The notes: generated by a model from the letters alone, not told the origin. Shown: positions 10,820 through 24,051, counted from the first letter of the stretch. The stretch: DNA of 64,000 bases from Penium margaritaceum (GCA_023375785.1 SZWC01003585.1:87187-151186); one strand, 5' to 3'. A program made the numbers and translations.

Positions 10820-11360
10820 TGTTATGTTCCTCATGTACACGAGTCCCTAAGACTATTGAGTGGACATTTCTGTTCGTACATAAATGGCCCACGGAGCGGT
10901 GACCTCACAACTTTTACACTGTTTGGCCAAGGGAATGTAGGCCAGGTGCCTCAACCTCCGGTGTCCCGTTCCATAAGTTTCTGATAACATTCACCACAGT
11001 GGACAGAATTATTGTGAACCATGTCGACTTTTCAATATCATTCAATCGACACCTTGATGAGGCTTGACTTTCATGAAGAAGCATCGTGATACAGTCACAA
11101 CCTCCCAACTTCTGTGCGGAGCTTCTTTAATCCACCATTCATGGCGTGACTTTGCATGCCTTGCTTGGCTCAAGCACCGAAGAATCGACTCATGCCTCAT
11201 TCTTTTTCTCAGCATTGTATGCATGTGCTAAAAAAACTTGACACTTTTCATCGAAGTACACTCACTCCTAACAATAATCATCCATTCATCCCAAATACAC
11301 AAATCATTTTTTTCGCGGACCTCATCCATGGGAACTACCAATGATCCGCTGGGCATCACA
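10820..11360 (+). repeat. 5' LTR of gypsy element H
   Basis: 541 bp, TGTTATG...CATCACA. It aligns with 23505-24051 and is followed directly by the primer-binding site. Confidence 0.78.
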
Positions 11361-11376
11361 CTTTGTATCAGAGTGC
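11361..11376 (+). other. primer-binding site, tRNA-Met 3'-end type
   Basis: CTTTGTATCAGAGTGC follows the LTR and closely matches TGGTATCAGAGC, the canonical complement of the 3' end of plant initiator tRNA-Met. Confidence 0.7.
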
Positions 11377-11814
11377 AGCGGCGTTGGAGGGGCAGCTGAT
11401 ACATTAAATACCTGGGAACAACCTTGCACAAGTCCTCGACACATCTCCTCCATTCAAACGATTGCAGACTTTGCAACGACAACGGTGAACAGAGCAAGCA
11501 CACCTGGTGACGAGCAGCATTTCCCAGCAAGTACTCCGGCGATGGTGGATCAGCAGGATGCAAACAACGTCGCTCTCCAGGCAGTAGAGAAGTGTTTGCG
11601 GCAAATGGTGCAGCACCGACGGATCCGGCCAGTCCAGTGACGGACCCCTTGGGCTCGGCAACTCATTCACCCCCACCGTAGCCCGTTGGATCAACTCTTG
11701 TTACACTGGGATACACTGACAAACAAGCACGAATCAATGAAGACCGCGGTGTACTGGAAATTGTCAAGACCCAAGAGCTACAATTCCTAGGCAACAAGTT
11801 GGGGCAGCAGCTTT
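11377..11814 (+). pseudogene. gypsy H leader and gag start
   Basis: A short plus-strand open stretch follows the primer site, with segments such as DQQDANNVALQAVEKCLRQM and DKQARINEDRGVLEIVKTQELQFLGNKLGQQL. The charged helical character resembles the start of a gypsy Gag. It stops at the border of copia G. Confidence 0.45.
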
Positions 11815-14800
11815 GTTGATGCAGCGTGCGGGCTTCCACGCTTTTTGCGTAGTCTGTTGCCCCCTCAGTCTACAGCCCTAGAGTCCAAGTCTGAGTGCTC
11901 TGGGTTTGTTACTCAGAAATGTGCGCACCAGTGTTAGCATAAAAAAGCAGCTGAAAACTGGAAGCACCTTATTAGGAATGAAGAATGAGACACAATGGGA
12001 GACTCCTTCAAGAAATAGCCTTCCCTAGCTCTGTAGAGCCTGTTACTCAGTTCCCTAGAGAATCAGAAAATAGCTCTGTTTTCAGGCTGGCAGGTTTTCT
12101 CGGTGAGCCGCGCCAGGCGGCCGACAGCCCAAAATCCGGGCGTAATCTATTTTGCCTGAAACCTGGACCATAACATGATATCAATAGTGCAAACCCAGTC
12201 ATGTGGGAAGAATTAGCTAGAAAGACAACCGTGAGGAGTTATGGCTGTCCAAACCAAGGCAGCGCCTACACTAGTGCCTAGTGACAATAGTACCACGCGA
12301 GCATGACATTTTGATTCTGATTAAAGCGGGACGCTGTAGACGAATGGTATATTCAGTTCCAGCACTAGATGCATGCGAAAAGCATCTGTAGTGGTAGTGA
12401 ACGCCGGTGGCCCGATCATCAAGGATGCAGAAGGATGGAGCTGAGCACATCGCGAGAGGGAGGAGGCTCCAGCAAACTACGTGTAGTCATCAGCGTGCTT
12501 CGGCTCCACCCGACGACATAGCGGACTACTTGAATCACGGCCTCAAAGTGGAGGTGATGCGACTCCTAAGTGAACTCAGCCTGGAGGTTGACAGCAAACG
12601 CAATATCTGGGCGTGTCATCCTCTCCGGGAACATTAGTGACCCAATGACTTGCAAATATGTGGTCAAGTCAACTGGCTCCCTCACAACAGCTGGATCAAG
12701 GTCTTCAGCTTCACTTGGCCATCCGATGACATAAGTGAGGATGCACTCAGCACGAGGGGCAGGTCTTTTGCAAAGCGAGTGGATAGATTCTGTACATAGG
12801 TATCCCAGTGGACGTGCAGGATGCCTTGGGAGTGATCATGCCCAAGCTCCATGCCGAACAAAACTTGGGCAGAACCGAGATCCTTTATCTAGATGCTGGT
12901 GTGCAGCTGGTCATTGACACAATGGATGGCAGTGATGTCTGGCTATGCAATGAGGAGATCATCGATGTAGACCACAATGGCGGCAAATGCCTGGCCTCGT
13001 GGGCTGATGAATATTGTGGGGTGAGTAGTGCTCCGCACGAGGCCGCTACGGAGGAGCGTGCGACTGATCTCTTGGTTCTAGCACCAAGGCGACTACTTCA
13101 GGCCATTAAGGGCCCTTTGTTGCCGCCTAACCTTCCTAAGGCCATCGTCAAAGCCTGGAGGCTATACTGTGTAGAGCTCCTCTCCTTCCAGCGAGTCATG
13201 AAGGAAAGCGTTGCTTACGTTCTGATGCAGCTCCCACCTATAATGGGTAATCAGGTTGAAGAGTGCTCAAAGCCTGGAGAACCGGCCGACTGGGGCAAAG
13301 ATCCGGTTGTAATCAACCGTAGGGACCTCAACAAACCCCTTGGCTATGTGGTGGGCCTTACAATTTTCCAAGGACTCGTCCTACTTCCATTTACGCCGAA
13401 AGACCCATTGGTACCAATGGCCTTCTTACCTGGAGGGAGATCAACAAGGTTGTACACGTGGTGCTACTGGATAGCAGCAAGCTTGTCGGCATAGGCAACA
13501 TCCCTCTTTGTATCCTTGGGGGAGGCTCAAGCCTTGCATAGGGTCACAGGGTCCTCTGGACGTACCGTGGACGGGAATTGAAGGACGTGTGCATCTTGAG
13601 CCCCAAGCGGGATGCACGTGAGTGTAACCATGACGGCATGCTGATGCTTGTGATGGAGCATGGCATAGCCAAGTGCGAAGCTTAGGTGGAGATCTGTAAT
13701 GATGGTTCAAGTGGTGAGGTCGAGGGCCCTGGTGCCAGGATCCCGGCTCACTATGATAGGAGTGGAAGAGACACGTGGAGCAACGGGCTTAGGTGCCACA
13801 TGGTGTAGTGTGGCAGTCTGCGCACTCACTGATGACTTGGGTCAGAGGCTGTTGCCTCGGCCATGCATGCAGCACGGTAGAGCAAGAGATGGCACCAAGA
13901 AGAAGGTGCTGGTGGAGGCGGATGGGGCTGCTGGCCAGGAGGGACAAGCGGATGTGGATGGGGCTGCCGGCAAGCTATGGTTCATCAACCAAAATTCACA
14001 CACTTGATGATCGGTGTATCAAAAAGTGTATTTCACATACAAGCATTTTACACAAGACATCCACATGAATGGATGCTAGCAAAGCCGAGATGTACATTCC
14101 TTGTACATAATGAAAACTATAACAGGGTATATGTGAATTCGATTAGTTTGCGAGGCCAGTCCATGTTCACTAGCTTGTTCACTTCCCGATACACTTGTTG
14201 ATACACAGTTTCACGGGTGAGGCAATTTGTCATACATGCTGCTCGCCCGAAGGGACCAGCAAACCAAGACGAGGCTGCCGGCGCGGAGGGACCAGCAGAC
14301 GCAACTGGGGTTGCAGGCCCAGAGGGACCAGCAGGCTTGGACGGGGTTGTCGGCGCAGAGGGGCTAGCGGACGCAACTGCGGCTGCCAACCTAGAGGGAC
14401 AAGGAGACTTGGACGAGGTTGTCTGCGCAAAGGGGCGAGCGGATGCAACTCGGGCTACCGACTCGGATGGACCAGTGGACAGGGATGGAGGTGCTAGCCC
14501 TAAGGGACCAGGTGATGTGTCGCCTGGAAGCGGCAAGACGGAGGATGGACTCACCACTCCCCCACGCAACGGGAGGGACATTGACGAGCCAGAGCGAATG
14601 AGGTCGATGAGAAACAACTCTTTAAAGGAGAGGGCATCGTGGGACTCAACGATGCAGTGCCTGGAGGGATCCCAAAAGCGCCTGGCTTTGGATTGACAGG
14701 AAACACCAAGGAAGGTACAAGGACGTCTGCGTGGGGTGAGCTTGCCACCCTGCTACGGGACGGGTAGCCACGGAATGACCACACAGCTCCGGACGTGAGC

Positions 14801-17275
14801 CTAGCAGATGTCCGCTCATTGACCGCACCAATGTCGGTACATCGTGGACTGACGGGGAAGAGGTTTGTGGAGAATTCAGTTCTAGACCCACGTCATGTAG
14901 GCCGTGGCTTCAAAGTAGAAGCAATCGGAGAGACCAGACTTGACCTACATGGTGTGGAAGATATCAGCCATGGTGCGATTCCACCGCTCAAAGATGCCAT
15001 TCTGGGCTGGTGCGTAAGGCGCCAACGTTTCGTGGTGGTTACCGCGGGAGGCAAGAAACGTTGTGGTCTCTCCCATGTTTTTGCCACCACAATCAGAGCA
15101 AAAGCGGAAAAGAGACTGACCATACTCACCCTCCATACGGACAAGCCAGTCCTGAATGGTGGGAGCATCATTGCTCTTCTTTCGAAGGAAAAAGACCCAG
15201 CAGTAGCAAGATTAGTCGTCGGTGAGGGTGAGGACGTAACATCCATGCTCCTCTATGAACTCACTAGGGAGAGGATCCATGACATCAAAATGGAGAAGGT
15301 CAGAGGGGTGGACGCATAGGAGAAAGATTGAGGGCATGATGATTGGTGCATCTTGCCTTGAGTGCAACCAGTGCGCTCTATGGGGCACGGCCAAGGGAAG
15401 GACTATGGGTCAAGGCCCTCGCCCGGCTGGGTGCGGAGCATGTTATTGACAGCAACAGAGTGGACGTGCCAAAGGCGGTGGTGCAAGAGACGTGTGTACT
15501 GCGCTGAAAGTGTGCTGGTGACAAATACATGGCCTGTGGTGGCCGACGAGGAGGAGACAGAGGAAGAGGAGGAGAGAGGAGGCATGTTCCACAGGTTGCC
15601 ACGGGCGATGGCGTGCAGAACGACAAGAACAAAAAGACATAATGACATAGTGCCAACGCTATGTGAGTGTAGAACGTCCGTGCTCATGCGGTCAAGGGTA
15701 GTGACGGAAGGAAGTTGAGCTAAAGACTCTGGATGAAAAAGACATCAGTCACAAAGACATCACAGACATGACTAGAAACATGAATGGCGCCGACACTGTG
15801 GACAAGTAATACCTGTCCAGAGCCTGTCTGGACACCAGACACATCAGCAACTAGACCAAGGTATTGAAGGCCTCACGAGAGATCGTCATGTGATGCGTGG
15901 CCCCAAGGTCGATGATCTAGGTTTTGGCAAGGTCCTAGAGCACAGTCGCCAGATCACTAACAGTGTCATGGAAGAACGCAAGAGACGTGGACGCGTTGGA
16001 CGGCGGCACAAACCGAAACTGCCAATCCTCAAGCCATGCGATGTCATCACAGAGAGGGGCAAAAATAGCATGGGAGACAATGAAAATGACGAGGAGATAG
16101 GGCATAATCATAGCTCAGTCTCAGTCATGCACGGCATAGCAGACGGGTAGGAGGTGATGCAACTCACACTTCCCTGGTGGGGAGGGCAAGGTAGGCTGAG
16201 TTGGAGCGTGATGGATGGTCCGGGAGTCTAGACTGAGTACGGAGTGGCAATGCCGGAGCCCGAATCAGAGGAGGACTGCACCGGTGATGGAAACAACAGT
16301 GTCGACAGCCGCGGATGATGCTGCTGTGGAGCTGACGTAGGTGGGACTAGTGTGGTTGTCAAAGGAGTGTAGCAGCTAGAAGGGATGGAGGGATCAAGGC
16401 CGTTCACAGGTATGACGGTGGAGGCAAGACGATACTCACGCTGGCAACATATGGTAGCAATGATGCGTGTATTATTCGTTAGTAGCGGGTACGTGTACCA
16501 ACCGTGTCTTGGCTGGCCACAACTGTGGCAGACACAACTACCACCACTGGATCCGATCTGTTCTTGCTACTGCTGCTGCTGTTGCTGCTGGCCTTTGATC
16601 TTCTTGCCCTTGTGCCTCTTCTTCCCTGACAACAAGGACCTGGTGGATGAAGGTGCTGGGGGGGAAGCAACAAGTATAGAGGCAATGGTAGGGGAGGCGA
16701 GGGTCTCTATGCGCTGGATTCCCAATACTAGACAAGCTTCTTCATTCATGAGGAAAAGCTCGTATGCCCAGGGCATGCAGGTGCCTGGGCCGCCATGGTG
16801 GAGAGGATGTTCTGGGTGTAGTGGACAAAGACGTCGGTGTACGCGTCACTGGCACCATGCTTGATGGCCACGAGTGCGGCCAAAGGGGGTAGAGCACAGG
16901 TGCCTAGGTGACGGAGGATGTCCTCAGCCCGCTGCGAGTAAGAGGTGACCGTCTTGGTCTCCCCCATGTGTATGGACTTGAACTTCCCTAATAGATGCCT
17001 GGTCTCGATCTTGTTAGAGAGGCGATGGGGAATGTTGAGGACACGCCATGCGGATGTAGGGTCTGGTGTCCCGCTAGTGGTAAAGTCACCAAGGAGGGGC
17101 TCTATGGCTAGGCGTGATGCCAGAGGAGCAAGTGGGACAAGGGCGCGTACTACGCGACCAAAATCATACAACTGGACGGGCTGGGTGGAGTCGATCAGAA
17201 GTGTAGAGTAGGCTCACAGGCCATCACCCTGTGCTGAGATGTAGAAGCTAAGCTCCGAGCTCAGGAATTGAATCT
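11815..17275 (-). mobile_element. Ty1/copia element G (fossil) inside gypsy H
   Basis: Minus-strand copia. Its 3' LTR is on the left (about 11815-12525) and resembles the LTR at 50936-51761. Sense order: gag about 17270-16560, integrase region about 15400-14900 (LLHFDV, APAQNGIFERWNRTMADI), a repetitive hinge 14520-14250, and RT about 13500-12600. It is colinear with copia F at 40.6-45.97 kb, with shared coding homology stopping near 17275. I see no 5' LTR, so it is incomplete, with many breaks and probably old. The long plus-strand frames here (12808-13494, 14795-15319) are antisense shadows. Confidence 0.8.
14250..14520 (-). repeat. minisatellite hinge in copia G
   Basis: Units of about 36 bp containing GGGACCAGC.GAC and GGGGCTGCCGGC repeat in tandem. 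On the coding strand this gives about 12-residue repeats built on GPSxxxAxxVASAGPS, between integrase and RT. The related element F has a longer version at 42650-43160. Confidence 0.7.
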
Positions 17276-18800
17276 TCCATGAAATCATCATCGGTAGTGA
17301 CCTCACCCTCCATGAATCATGTTTCTACTACAACGGCCTGAAGCAAGATATCTTGGAAGCAATTGCCATCTTTAGCATCTGGGATAACCTTCTGCAAATG
17401 ATCGCATCGGCCAACCACATTGACATTGCTGACTACAATGCTGACATGCAAGAATCCAACGGATAGCAACCTAAAAAACACAATCCTTATTGTGGCAGAG
17501 TAAGTTTGAAGTTGGTGGAAGCCTCGTCTTTGATGGAAATTGATGCCATCAATTAGCATGATCAATGGCTCTACAAGACTTGGGAGAAACGGGGTCATGT
17601 ATTGTGCGGCTGTCAAAAGTGGCACAAAGGGAACCAAGAAAGGGGGAATTAATAGAAAAAGAGTGTGGAGTCATGGAACGGCAGGGGCCAGGAGTAGACA
17701 GCGAGGCTCCTCTTTGCTTGGAAAAACATACGCCAGCTGATCGCCCATCTGAGTGGCTCAAATTGCCACGGACAAGGGTTTCTGAGATCGTAGAGTTTGA
17801 CGAGGATACAAGGACGGCCAATTGACGATGTTGTTGTCAGTGCATCCGAGGGGTTGCAAAAGTTATAGAACGGTACTGGCACTACTTGATAGAGGAGCTA
17901 TTAATAATTTCACCAGTAATGACATGGTTCAGAGCTGGGTTTCCACACCAAACAAGGAGTTTTTGAAGGAAAACCCGTCAACGGAGGAGTGAAGATCCTT
18001 TAAATTTGCAAACCACTCTGGCTATAAATCAGAGATCTGCATTACGTAATTCTCTGGTCTAATGGAATTCTCCAATGAGCAATAAAAAATCATCTTCGGG
18101 CAAGATGTTTTGTACCAACATAGTGTGTAAGTTGACTGGAGCAACAGAGCAGTCTAGGAAAAGATTAATGGCAGAAAGCGACACTTGCCTCCGGTCGGGC
18201 AACCCACAACGCACTGACAATGAAAAGAAGCAGTAGAGCTGGAAGCAGCAGAAGAAGTTGTGGCAGCTAGAAAACACCAACCAATATCTCTAGATGTGGC
18301 TAAGTGATGCCTTCATTACGGAGCTCAAGCATGGCTTGTCCACGTGAAAGTAGGGGAAGCAGAAGAAATTGTAGTTGACAAAGCAACACCGACGCCAAAA
18401 ACACCTGAAAAGATTGCAGCCTTACAAAAAGAGTTCACAAAGTTTATCAAGGTGTTCAAAGGGGTTTTTCCTGACAAACTATTTGTTCACTATTGAGCTA
18501 ACCACCTCCCGCAGAGAGGCCATGAAACCAAAAATCTTACAAAGGTTTTTATAGCTTAATCTTTTGCAGGCATATGTCATGCACCCCAAACTTAATCAGG
18601 CATGAACTTCACCTTCAAGAGTACCAACACCTTACCACAAAATCACAAGGAGAGCTCAAGTCATCAACATACAAGAGAGCATCAAGACAGGGTTGATTGA
18701 CCAGCATGCAAGAGAGGTCATTTTTTAGGTGTCTTTCCATTCCTAGAACTCAAAAGCACATTCCTAAGAAGTGGCCTTACCCAGCCACATCACCAATAGA
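17276..18800 (+). pseudogene. gypsy H internal remainder (gag and RT start)
   Basis: Plus-strand pieces after copia G: a gag-like FYYNGLKQDILEAIAIFSIWDNLLQMIASANHID stretch near 17320-17430, and near 18380-18490 IAALQKEFTKFIKVFKGVFPD, the typical lead-in to a gypsy RT. The rest is decayed and broken. Confidence 0.55.
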
Positions 18801-21800
18801 CTTGCGCTGTGGGCTTGACACATAAGAATCATAGTGTCAAGGTGACAGAGCAACCATGTATCTTGCAATCAGCTATGGACTCTTTTTTTCCAAAGCTTCC
18901 ATATCAACCAGGGTTTGCATGGGAAGAGGATCAAACTCATGACCTCTCTCTTGACCAAATCAATAGAATGGTCGAGTCAACCACTCACCCACATGGTGTA
19001 CTCAATAGTCATATCTCACATGAGACAGAGCATAGTTGAGTCACAGTACAAAAAATCCACGGGTCGTACCTCTACAAGGGAAAGAGCATTCCTGATCCGT
19101 CCTTCATCAGTGAACAAGGGGCAAACACATTCAAATAATGTCTCACCTGCACCTTGCTTTAGATTAAAGCATCATTTGTCATCACTTGTGTTGACCATGC
19201 AGATACATTGCTTGCCTTCCTGGTGGAGGTCCTTGACGATTGGCTTTGTAAGCATGTCAACCAGGTTTATCTTGTTACCAACATGCTCGAGCTCCACTCT
19301 CTGCCTATGGACCAAGCACCGAGCATGGTGGCAGCGGATCTCAATGCTTTTTGTGTGCGTGGACATAACTGGGTTCTTGGACATGTCAATTGTGCTCATG
19401 TTCTCAATCTTCATGACTTTTTTCATTGCCTGTGGTGGCTTCATCCCAGATTGCAGGCTATACAGCCACTGAACCTCCTTGAAAACCTCAACCAAGGCGA
19501 TGTAATCACCTTTCGTTGTTAATAGAGAGACACATTCTTGCTTGCGACTCGTCCAACTGACAACATCTCCATTCAGAATACACACAAAGCCAAAGGCAGA
19601 TTTTGTGTCATTCATATTGCCTCCCTAATCATCATCAGTTCAGCATATGAGACAAAGTGACGCGGATACAGTGATGCCTCCATGTTGGAGCCCCACATGC
19701 CACGTACCCTTAAGTTACTGCTTGATGCCCTTCACAGTCTGCCAGTGCAGTGGACTAGGATTGGCCAAAAAACCGGCTCACCAGCCCAATAGCATGGGCT
19801 ATATCTAGTCCGGTGGCAACCATGGCATACATCAGACTGCTCACTGCAAACTGATGTGGGATGCCAAGCATGTCAGTCCTCTCCGCTTTGTTAGCTTGGG
19901 GCATCGAAGCTGAAAGCTTGGACTCTGAGCTCATTGGCGTGCTGGAAGGTTTGCAGTCTGCCATACCATATACTTTGAGGATGGAATCGATGTATTTTGT
20001 CTGTTTCAGGCTGATGGTTCCTGGTGCTCTGCCGCGCTTGATGGCAATTCCAAGGTAGAAGTCTAGAAGACCCATTTCCTTCATTTTGAATGTGCTACTC
20101 AGCTGCCCCTTGAGATCATCTATTAGCTGCATTGAAAAGAGCATAGAACCAGGTCATTCATGTACAGAGTGACGAACATAGTCCCTTTGTCGATCTCGTG
20201 CACGTACATGCTAGGGTTGTCGTCGCAGTGCATGTAGGGCCCCTTCAGCCATGAATGTATCTATTTTTTGGTACCAAAGTCTTTGTGCTTGTTTTAGCCC
20301 ATAGAGCAACTTCACTAATCTGCACACCTTGCCCTCAGGAGCATCAACCGCCTTTAAACCTCCATTAGCACGTCCTTGTCAAGTTCGTTGTAAAGAAAGG
20401 CTCTCTTGACATCCATCTGGTGGACCTCCATGTTCTTGGCTGTAGCAATGGCGAGAATTGACCGGATGAAAGCAAACGTTACAATGAGAGAAAAAGTCTC
20501 ATTGTACTTTAGGCTTGGTCATGTAGAGAACCCCTTTGCTACCACCCCTGCCTTGTACTTGTCTACCTTGCCATCGTTTTTCCTTTTTACCATCAGCACC
20601 CGCCTGGAGCCCACAACGTGAGCGCCGGCAGGTCATTGCACCAGCACCCATGTCCCATTCTCCTCGATGGAGCTGACTTCACTGTGAATTGCTTCATCGC
20701 ACTTAGCCTTTTCAGGCCCTATGAGTGCCTATACAACAGAAGTTAGCTCCTCTTGAATCAAGAAAAAACGCTTGAAGCCTGTCCATTCACCCCTACCCAT
20801 GTCGTAATGGTGCCGAGGAACTTTGAGACGTGAAGTGCTGCTTGGACGTGCTGGCTGTTGCTGTTGATGTAGAGGCGAGAGGTCTCCTTTGTCGTTGATG
20901 ATGGGAGAAGCATCCTCCTCATGGTCTGGAGGATCCGATATGTGGGACTCTGAATCTGATTCCCCCGAGTCATCTTCATCAACTCCTCTCTGTTGTAGTA
21001 CTCAGCCCATGTCATTATGCTGGTGCTTTGTCTCCATCCTCGAGATGAGTGAGCCACTCTTCCTGTTTCAGAGTGTTCTCAAGTTTGAGAAACTCTCTCT
21101 TACTCACAAAAAGTCCGTGGAATTCCACTTATTTGATGTGGATGACCTTCTTAGCTCCTTGGTTCCACATTCTATATGCTTTGTGGGTAGTTTCATGGCC
21201 GATGACAATACACTTTATTGCTCTTGCATTGAGCTTTCCATGTTCTGGTTCAACTTCTTTGCTATGCCATTGCTTTGAGGTGAGTGGGGAGTAGTCTTCT
21301 GGTACTCAATACCCGATGTCTTGAGCCACTCCATACAGGCTCCATACTCTCCCCCATTGTCCGTCTTGAATGCCTTCACCTTCTTTCCACTTAGTCGCTC
21401 AACCATAGGAACAAAGGCTTGCAGATTGTTCTTCACCTCACTCTTTGTTTTGATAAAGTATATCTAGACCTTGCGGCTGTTGTATTTGATGCATGTGAGG
21501 AAACATCTGCTACATCCATTGGATAGTATGCAAAAAGGACCACACATGTCAGAGTGGATGAGGTGAAGGGGTGCAAGAGCAAGTGTACAATTGCGCTTAA
21601 AGGATCTTTTCTTGGCCTTGCGTTGAAGACATGGCTCACACAATACCCTGGCTCCCTCTGCTTCATTGCCTAGCTCCATCTAACGCACTAGTTCCTGCTT
21701 TCCCATGATAAACAATGCGCAAAGAGCCATGTGCCCAAAGCGCGTGTACCACAGGTTCTTGGACGATGTGCACTGGCTAAAATGAATAGCCCCGGTGGTT

Positions 21801-23460
21801 GCATTTGATTCCAATATGGTTGTTGAATCTTCCGTTGCCACTATGTTTGCTGCTCTAACATGTCCGTCGTCATCAAAATCTACGTCGGCGCTCTTCTCAT
21901 CATCACTATTGGCCAAAGATTCTGCTGTTGATGCTGTCATCTTGGTTTGGAAGACGTAGATTCCATCAATGCGAGGAACCTGTGCAACAACCTTCTAGGC
22001 AGAGTAGGACAAATCGATGTCCTTGGTAGGGGCTATCACTACTTCCTTCTTTGTAAAGGAAACCGTCATGCCATGGTCAGTTATCTTAGAGATGAAGAGA
22101 AGGATGGCTGTGAAAGAGGGCAAGTAGACTATCCCCTAGAGCTTGAGTTTGGAGTCCCGCCATCGACACTCGCTGTGACCAACTTGTCACCAATCCCCTT
22201 AGCTTCCTCAAAGTTGCTATTGGCAACTCTCAAGTTCCTATTGCATCCAGGAAGAGACATTAAGTAACTATTCTAGTAAAAGATGTGCTTGTTTTTTCCC
22301 GAGTCAAGGCCTTAAGCTCCTAGAATGAGTATCACCCTCCCTTTGTTGGAGGCACACTCAGCTATCAAGCTTGTGGGATCCGTCCCACCATTCCCACTCG
22401 CCATTCATCTTTGTCTCCTCCCTCCTTCTTTGGTGTTTGGTACTCCCAAGCCCAGTGTCCGGCCTTACCATAGTTATGGCACTTTCCTCGGCGCTTTAGA
22501 AACCTCTCATAATTGCTAGTATTGTTGTTGCCCTTCTATCCAGAGGAGGAGGTATTGCGACAGATGCAGTTGCTCTGTGAGGTGAAGGCAGCCATGTTTT
22601 GCTTCAGTGTGGCTGAGCCACATGGCTTTTTTTTTGCACGTACTGTGAGATGGTGATGTAGGATACTTGCTCTTCATTCCACCCTGAAATCACTATGATA
22701 ATGGGATCACAGCTCTTCGGTAGCGTCATTAAAAAATCATGGCCTGAAATTGGGATTTCAGGTCCCATCCCATGCCGGTGGCTTGTTGCAAGAGCGTCTC
22801 AAAATTCTGCATAAAGGCGAAGATATCCTCCGCTTCACCAAGCCTCATGCGGATGAGGTTCTGAAAAATGAAGAGACCGTTGGCGAGTGAGGAGGACTGA
22901 AACACCTTTTGTACTTTGGCATATGCTGCGGCTACCACTGTACAACCGCTGATGTGTGAAAGGACTGAGGGTTATATGGATGACACAAGAATGGCAAGGG
23001 CCTTCTTGTTGAGCATGACTCATGCCACATGGTGAAAATCCTCCTCCTTTGGTGCTGGGATAGTTCTTTGAGGATATTGAAGCAAGTCTCTGTCATCCAT
23101 GATGATCTCAAACAACCACTTCCAGAGCACAAGCCCCTCTCCACCAAACATGAGGATGGGAGAATGGGGTTCTGGTTTTCTTGTCCATGCCATCCCTACA
23201 ACTACAACTGCTACAGCTGCTACACCTGTTGATGTTGATGCACCTGTGTTTAAAGCAACTATAGGCTGTTGGTGAGAAGAGGCAACTGCTTTCCCTGTTC
23301 ACGTTGGCCGATGCAAGAAGATGTAGGCTAATGTCGACTGATAGACTGCTGTAGGCCGATGTTAACTCCCAAGGCGGAAAGGTGCAAAAGTCACATCTCA
23401 TTGACGGCTACTTTTGCCGTCACCGGCCTATGTCTGCTAGCAAGTTGAGATATTGCAGCA
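18580..23460 (-). mobile_element. Ty1/copia element J (fossil) inside gypsy H
   Basis: Minus-strand copia. Left to right on the plus strand: probable 3' LTR ending near 19139, RNase H 19172-19615 (SAFGFVCILNGDVVSW, IALVEVFKEVQWL), RT about 19755-20760 (DFYLGIAIKR), integrase 21215-21690 (AFKTDNGGEYG, TTPHSPQSNGIA), protease and pre-integrase region 21680-22270, zinc knuckle 22440-22500 (CHNYGKAGHWAWEY) and gag 22560-23190. The leader near 23330-23400 repeats GGCCGATG/GATGTTA phrases also seen in copia D at 58620-58660, so the two are related. No 5' LTR is visible. Clearly broken in several places. Confidence 0.78.
18928..18991 (-). promoter_or_regulatory. possible tRNA-like A/B boxes in LTR of copia J
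   Basis: In sense there is a TGGGTGAGTGG (18991-18981) followed by TTGAC, and a GAGTTTGATCC (18938-18928), 53 nt apart. This fits an A and B box of a long-variable-arm tRNA (Ser/Leu type) but is weaker than the modules in families A and D. Confidence 0.4.
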
Positions 23461-23464
23461 AAAA

Positions 23465-23469
23465 GGAGG

Positions 23470-23503
<34 letters not shown>

Positions 23504-23504
23504 G
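23465..23504 (+). other. purine tract with G homopolymer before 3' LTR of H
   Basis: GGAGGC is followed by a run of 32 G (23471-23502), then AG and the LTR start TGTTCT at 23505. Its position is that of a polypurine tract. The G run may be an expanded PPT or partly a sequencing/assembly effect. Confidence 0.6.
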
Positions 23505-24051
23505 TGTTCTGTCCCTGACATACACGAGTCCCTAAAACTTACGAGTGGGTACTTCTGTTCTTTAACTTATGACCCACCGCATGGTGACTTCAAGATTAAT
23601 ACAACGTTTAGCTAAGGGCATGTTGGCCAGCTCCCTGACCTGCGGTCTTCCTTTCCAGAAGTTTTTGACAACTTTGATCACTTTCCATATGGTTGAGAAC
23701 ATTTTTGCAAATCATATCGATGTTTTTATTTTTTTAGTAGACTTCTCCACAACGCTCGACTTTCACAAAAAAGCATTGCAATATTATTCAAGCACTCTGA
23801 TGTCTCGGCGGAGCTTTCGGAATCCACCACTCATGGTGCAACTTTGCACGTGTTTTGGTTCAAGTGCCAAAGACCTCACTTATGCCTTGTTCTTATCCTT
23901 GGAATTGTATGTATGTGCTCGACACCCTAAAAAAGAAATCATGGAAGTAAATTTTCTACTAACACAAATTATCCATTGCCCCAAAAACCTGAATCGTCAT
24001 TTATCCCGCACCTCATCCGTGTGAACCACCTATGTTCCGCCTGGTGTAACA
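23505..24051 (+). repeat. 3' LTR of gypsy element H
   Basis: 547 bp, TGTTCTGTCCC...GGTGTAACA. It aligns with 10820-11360 throughout. Confidence 0.78.

Larger units (their letters stand above)
10820..24051 (+). mobile_element. Ty3/gypsy element H with two nested copia insertions (fossil)
   Basis: The LTRs at 10820-11360 and 23505-24051 align over their whole length in the same orientation, sharing ACACGAGTCCCTAA, CGGAGCTT and GGACCTCATCC-like phrases. The left one is followed by a tRNA-Met primer site and the right one is preceded by a purine/G tract, so both belong to one plus-strand element. Between them gag-like (11361-11814, resuming after 17276) and RT N-terminal (about 18380-18560) pieces of gypsy type remain. 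Copia elements G and J interrupt it. The flanking 5-mers (TGAAG, CGAGG) match only at 3 of 5 places. The LTRs are clearly diverged, so H is old and has many breaks. Confidence 0.75.

Noticed and set aside
12808-13494. 228-residue plus-strand frame
   Set aside because: Antisense to the RT of copia G; no domain in this frame.
14795-15319. 174-residue plus-strand frame
   Set aside because: Antisense to the integrase region of copia G, which reads correctly on the minus strand.
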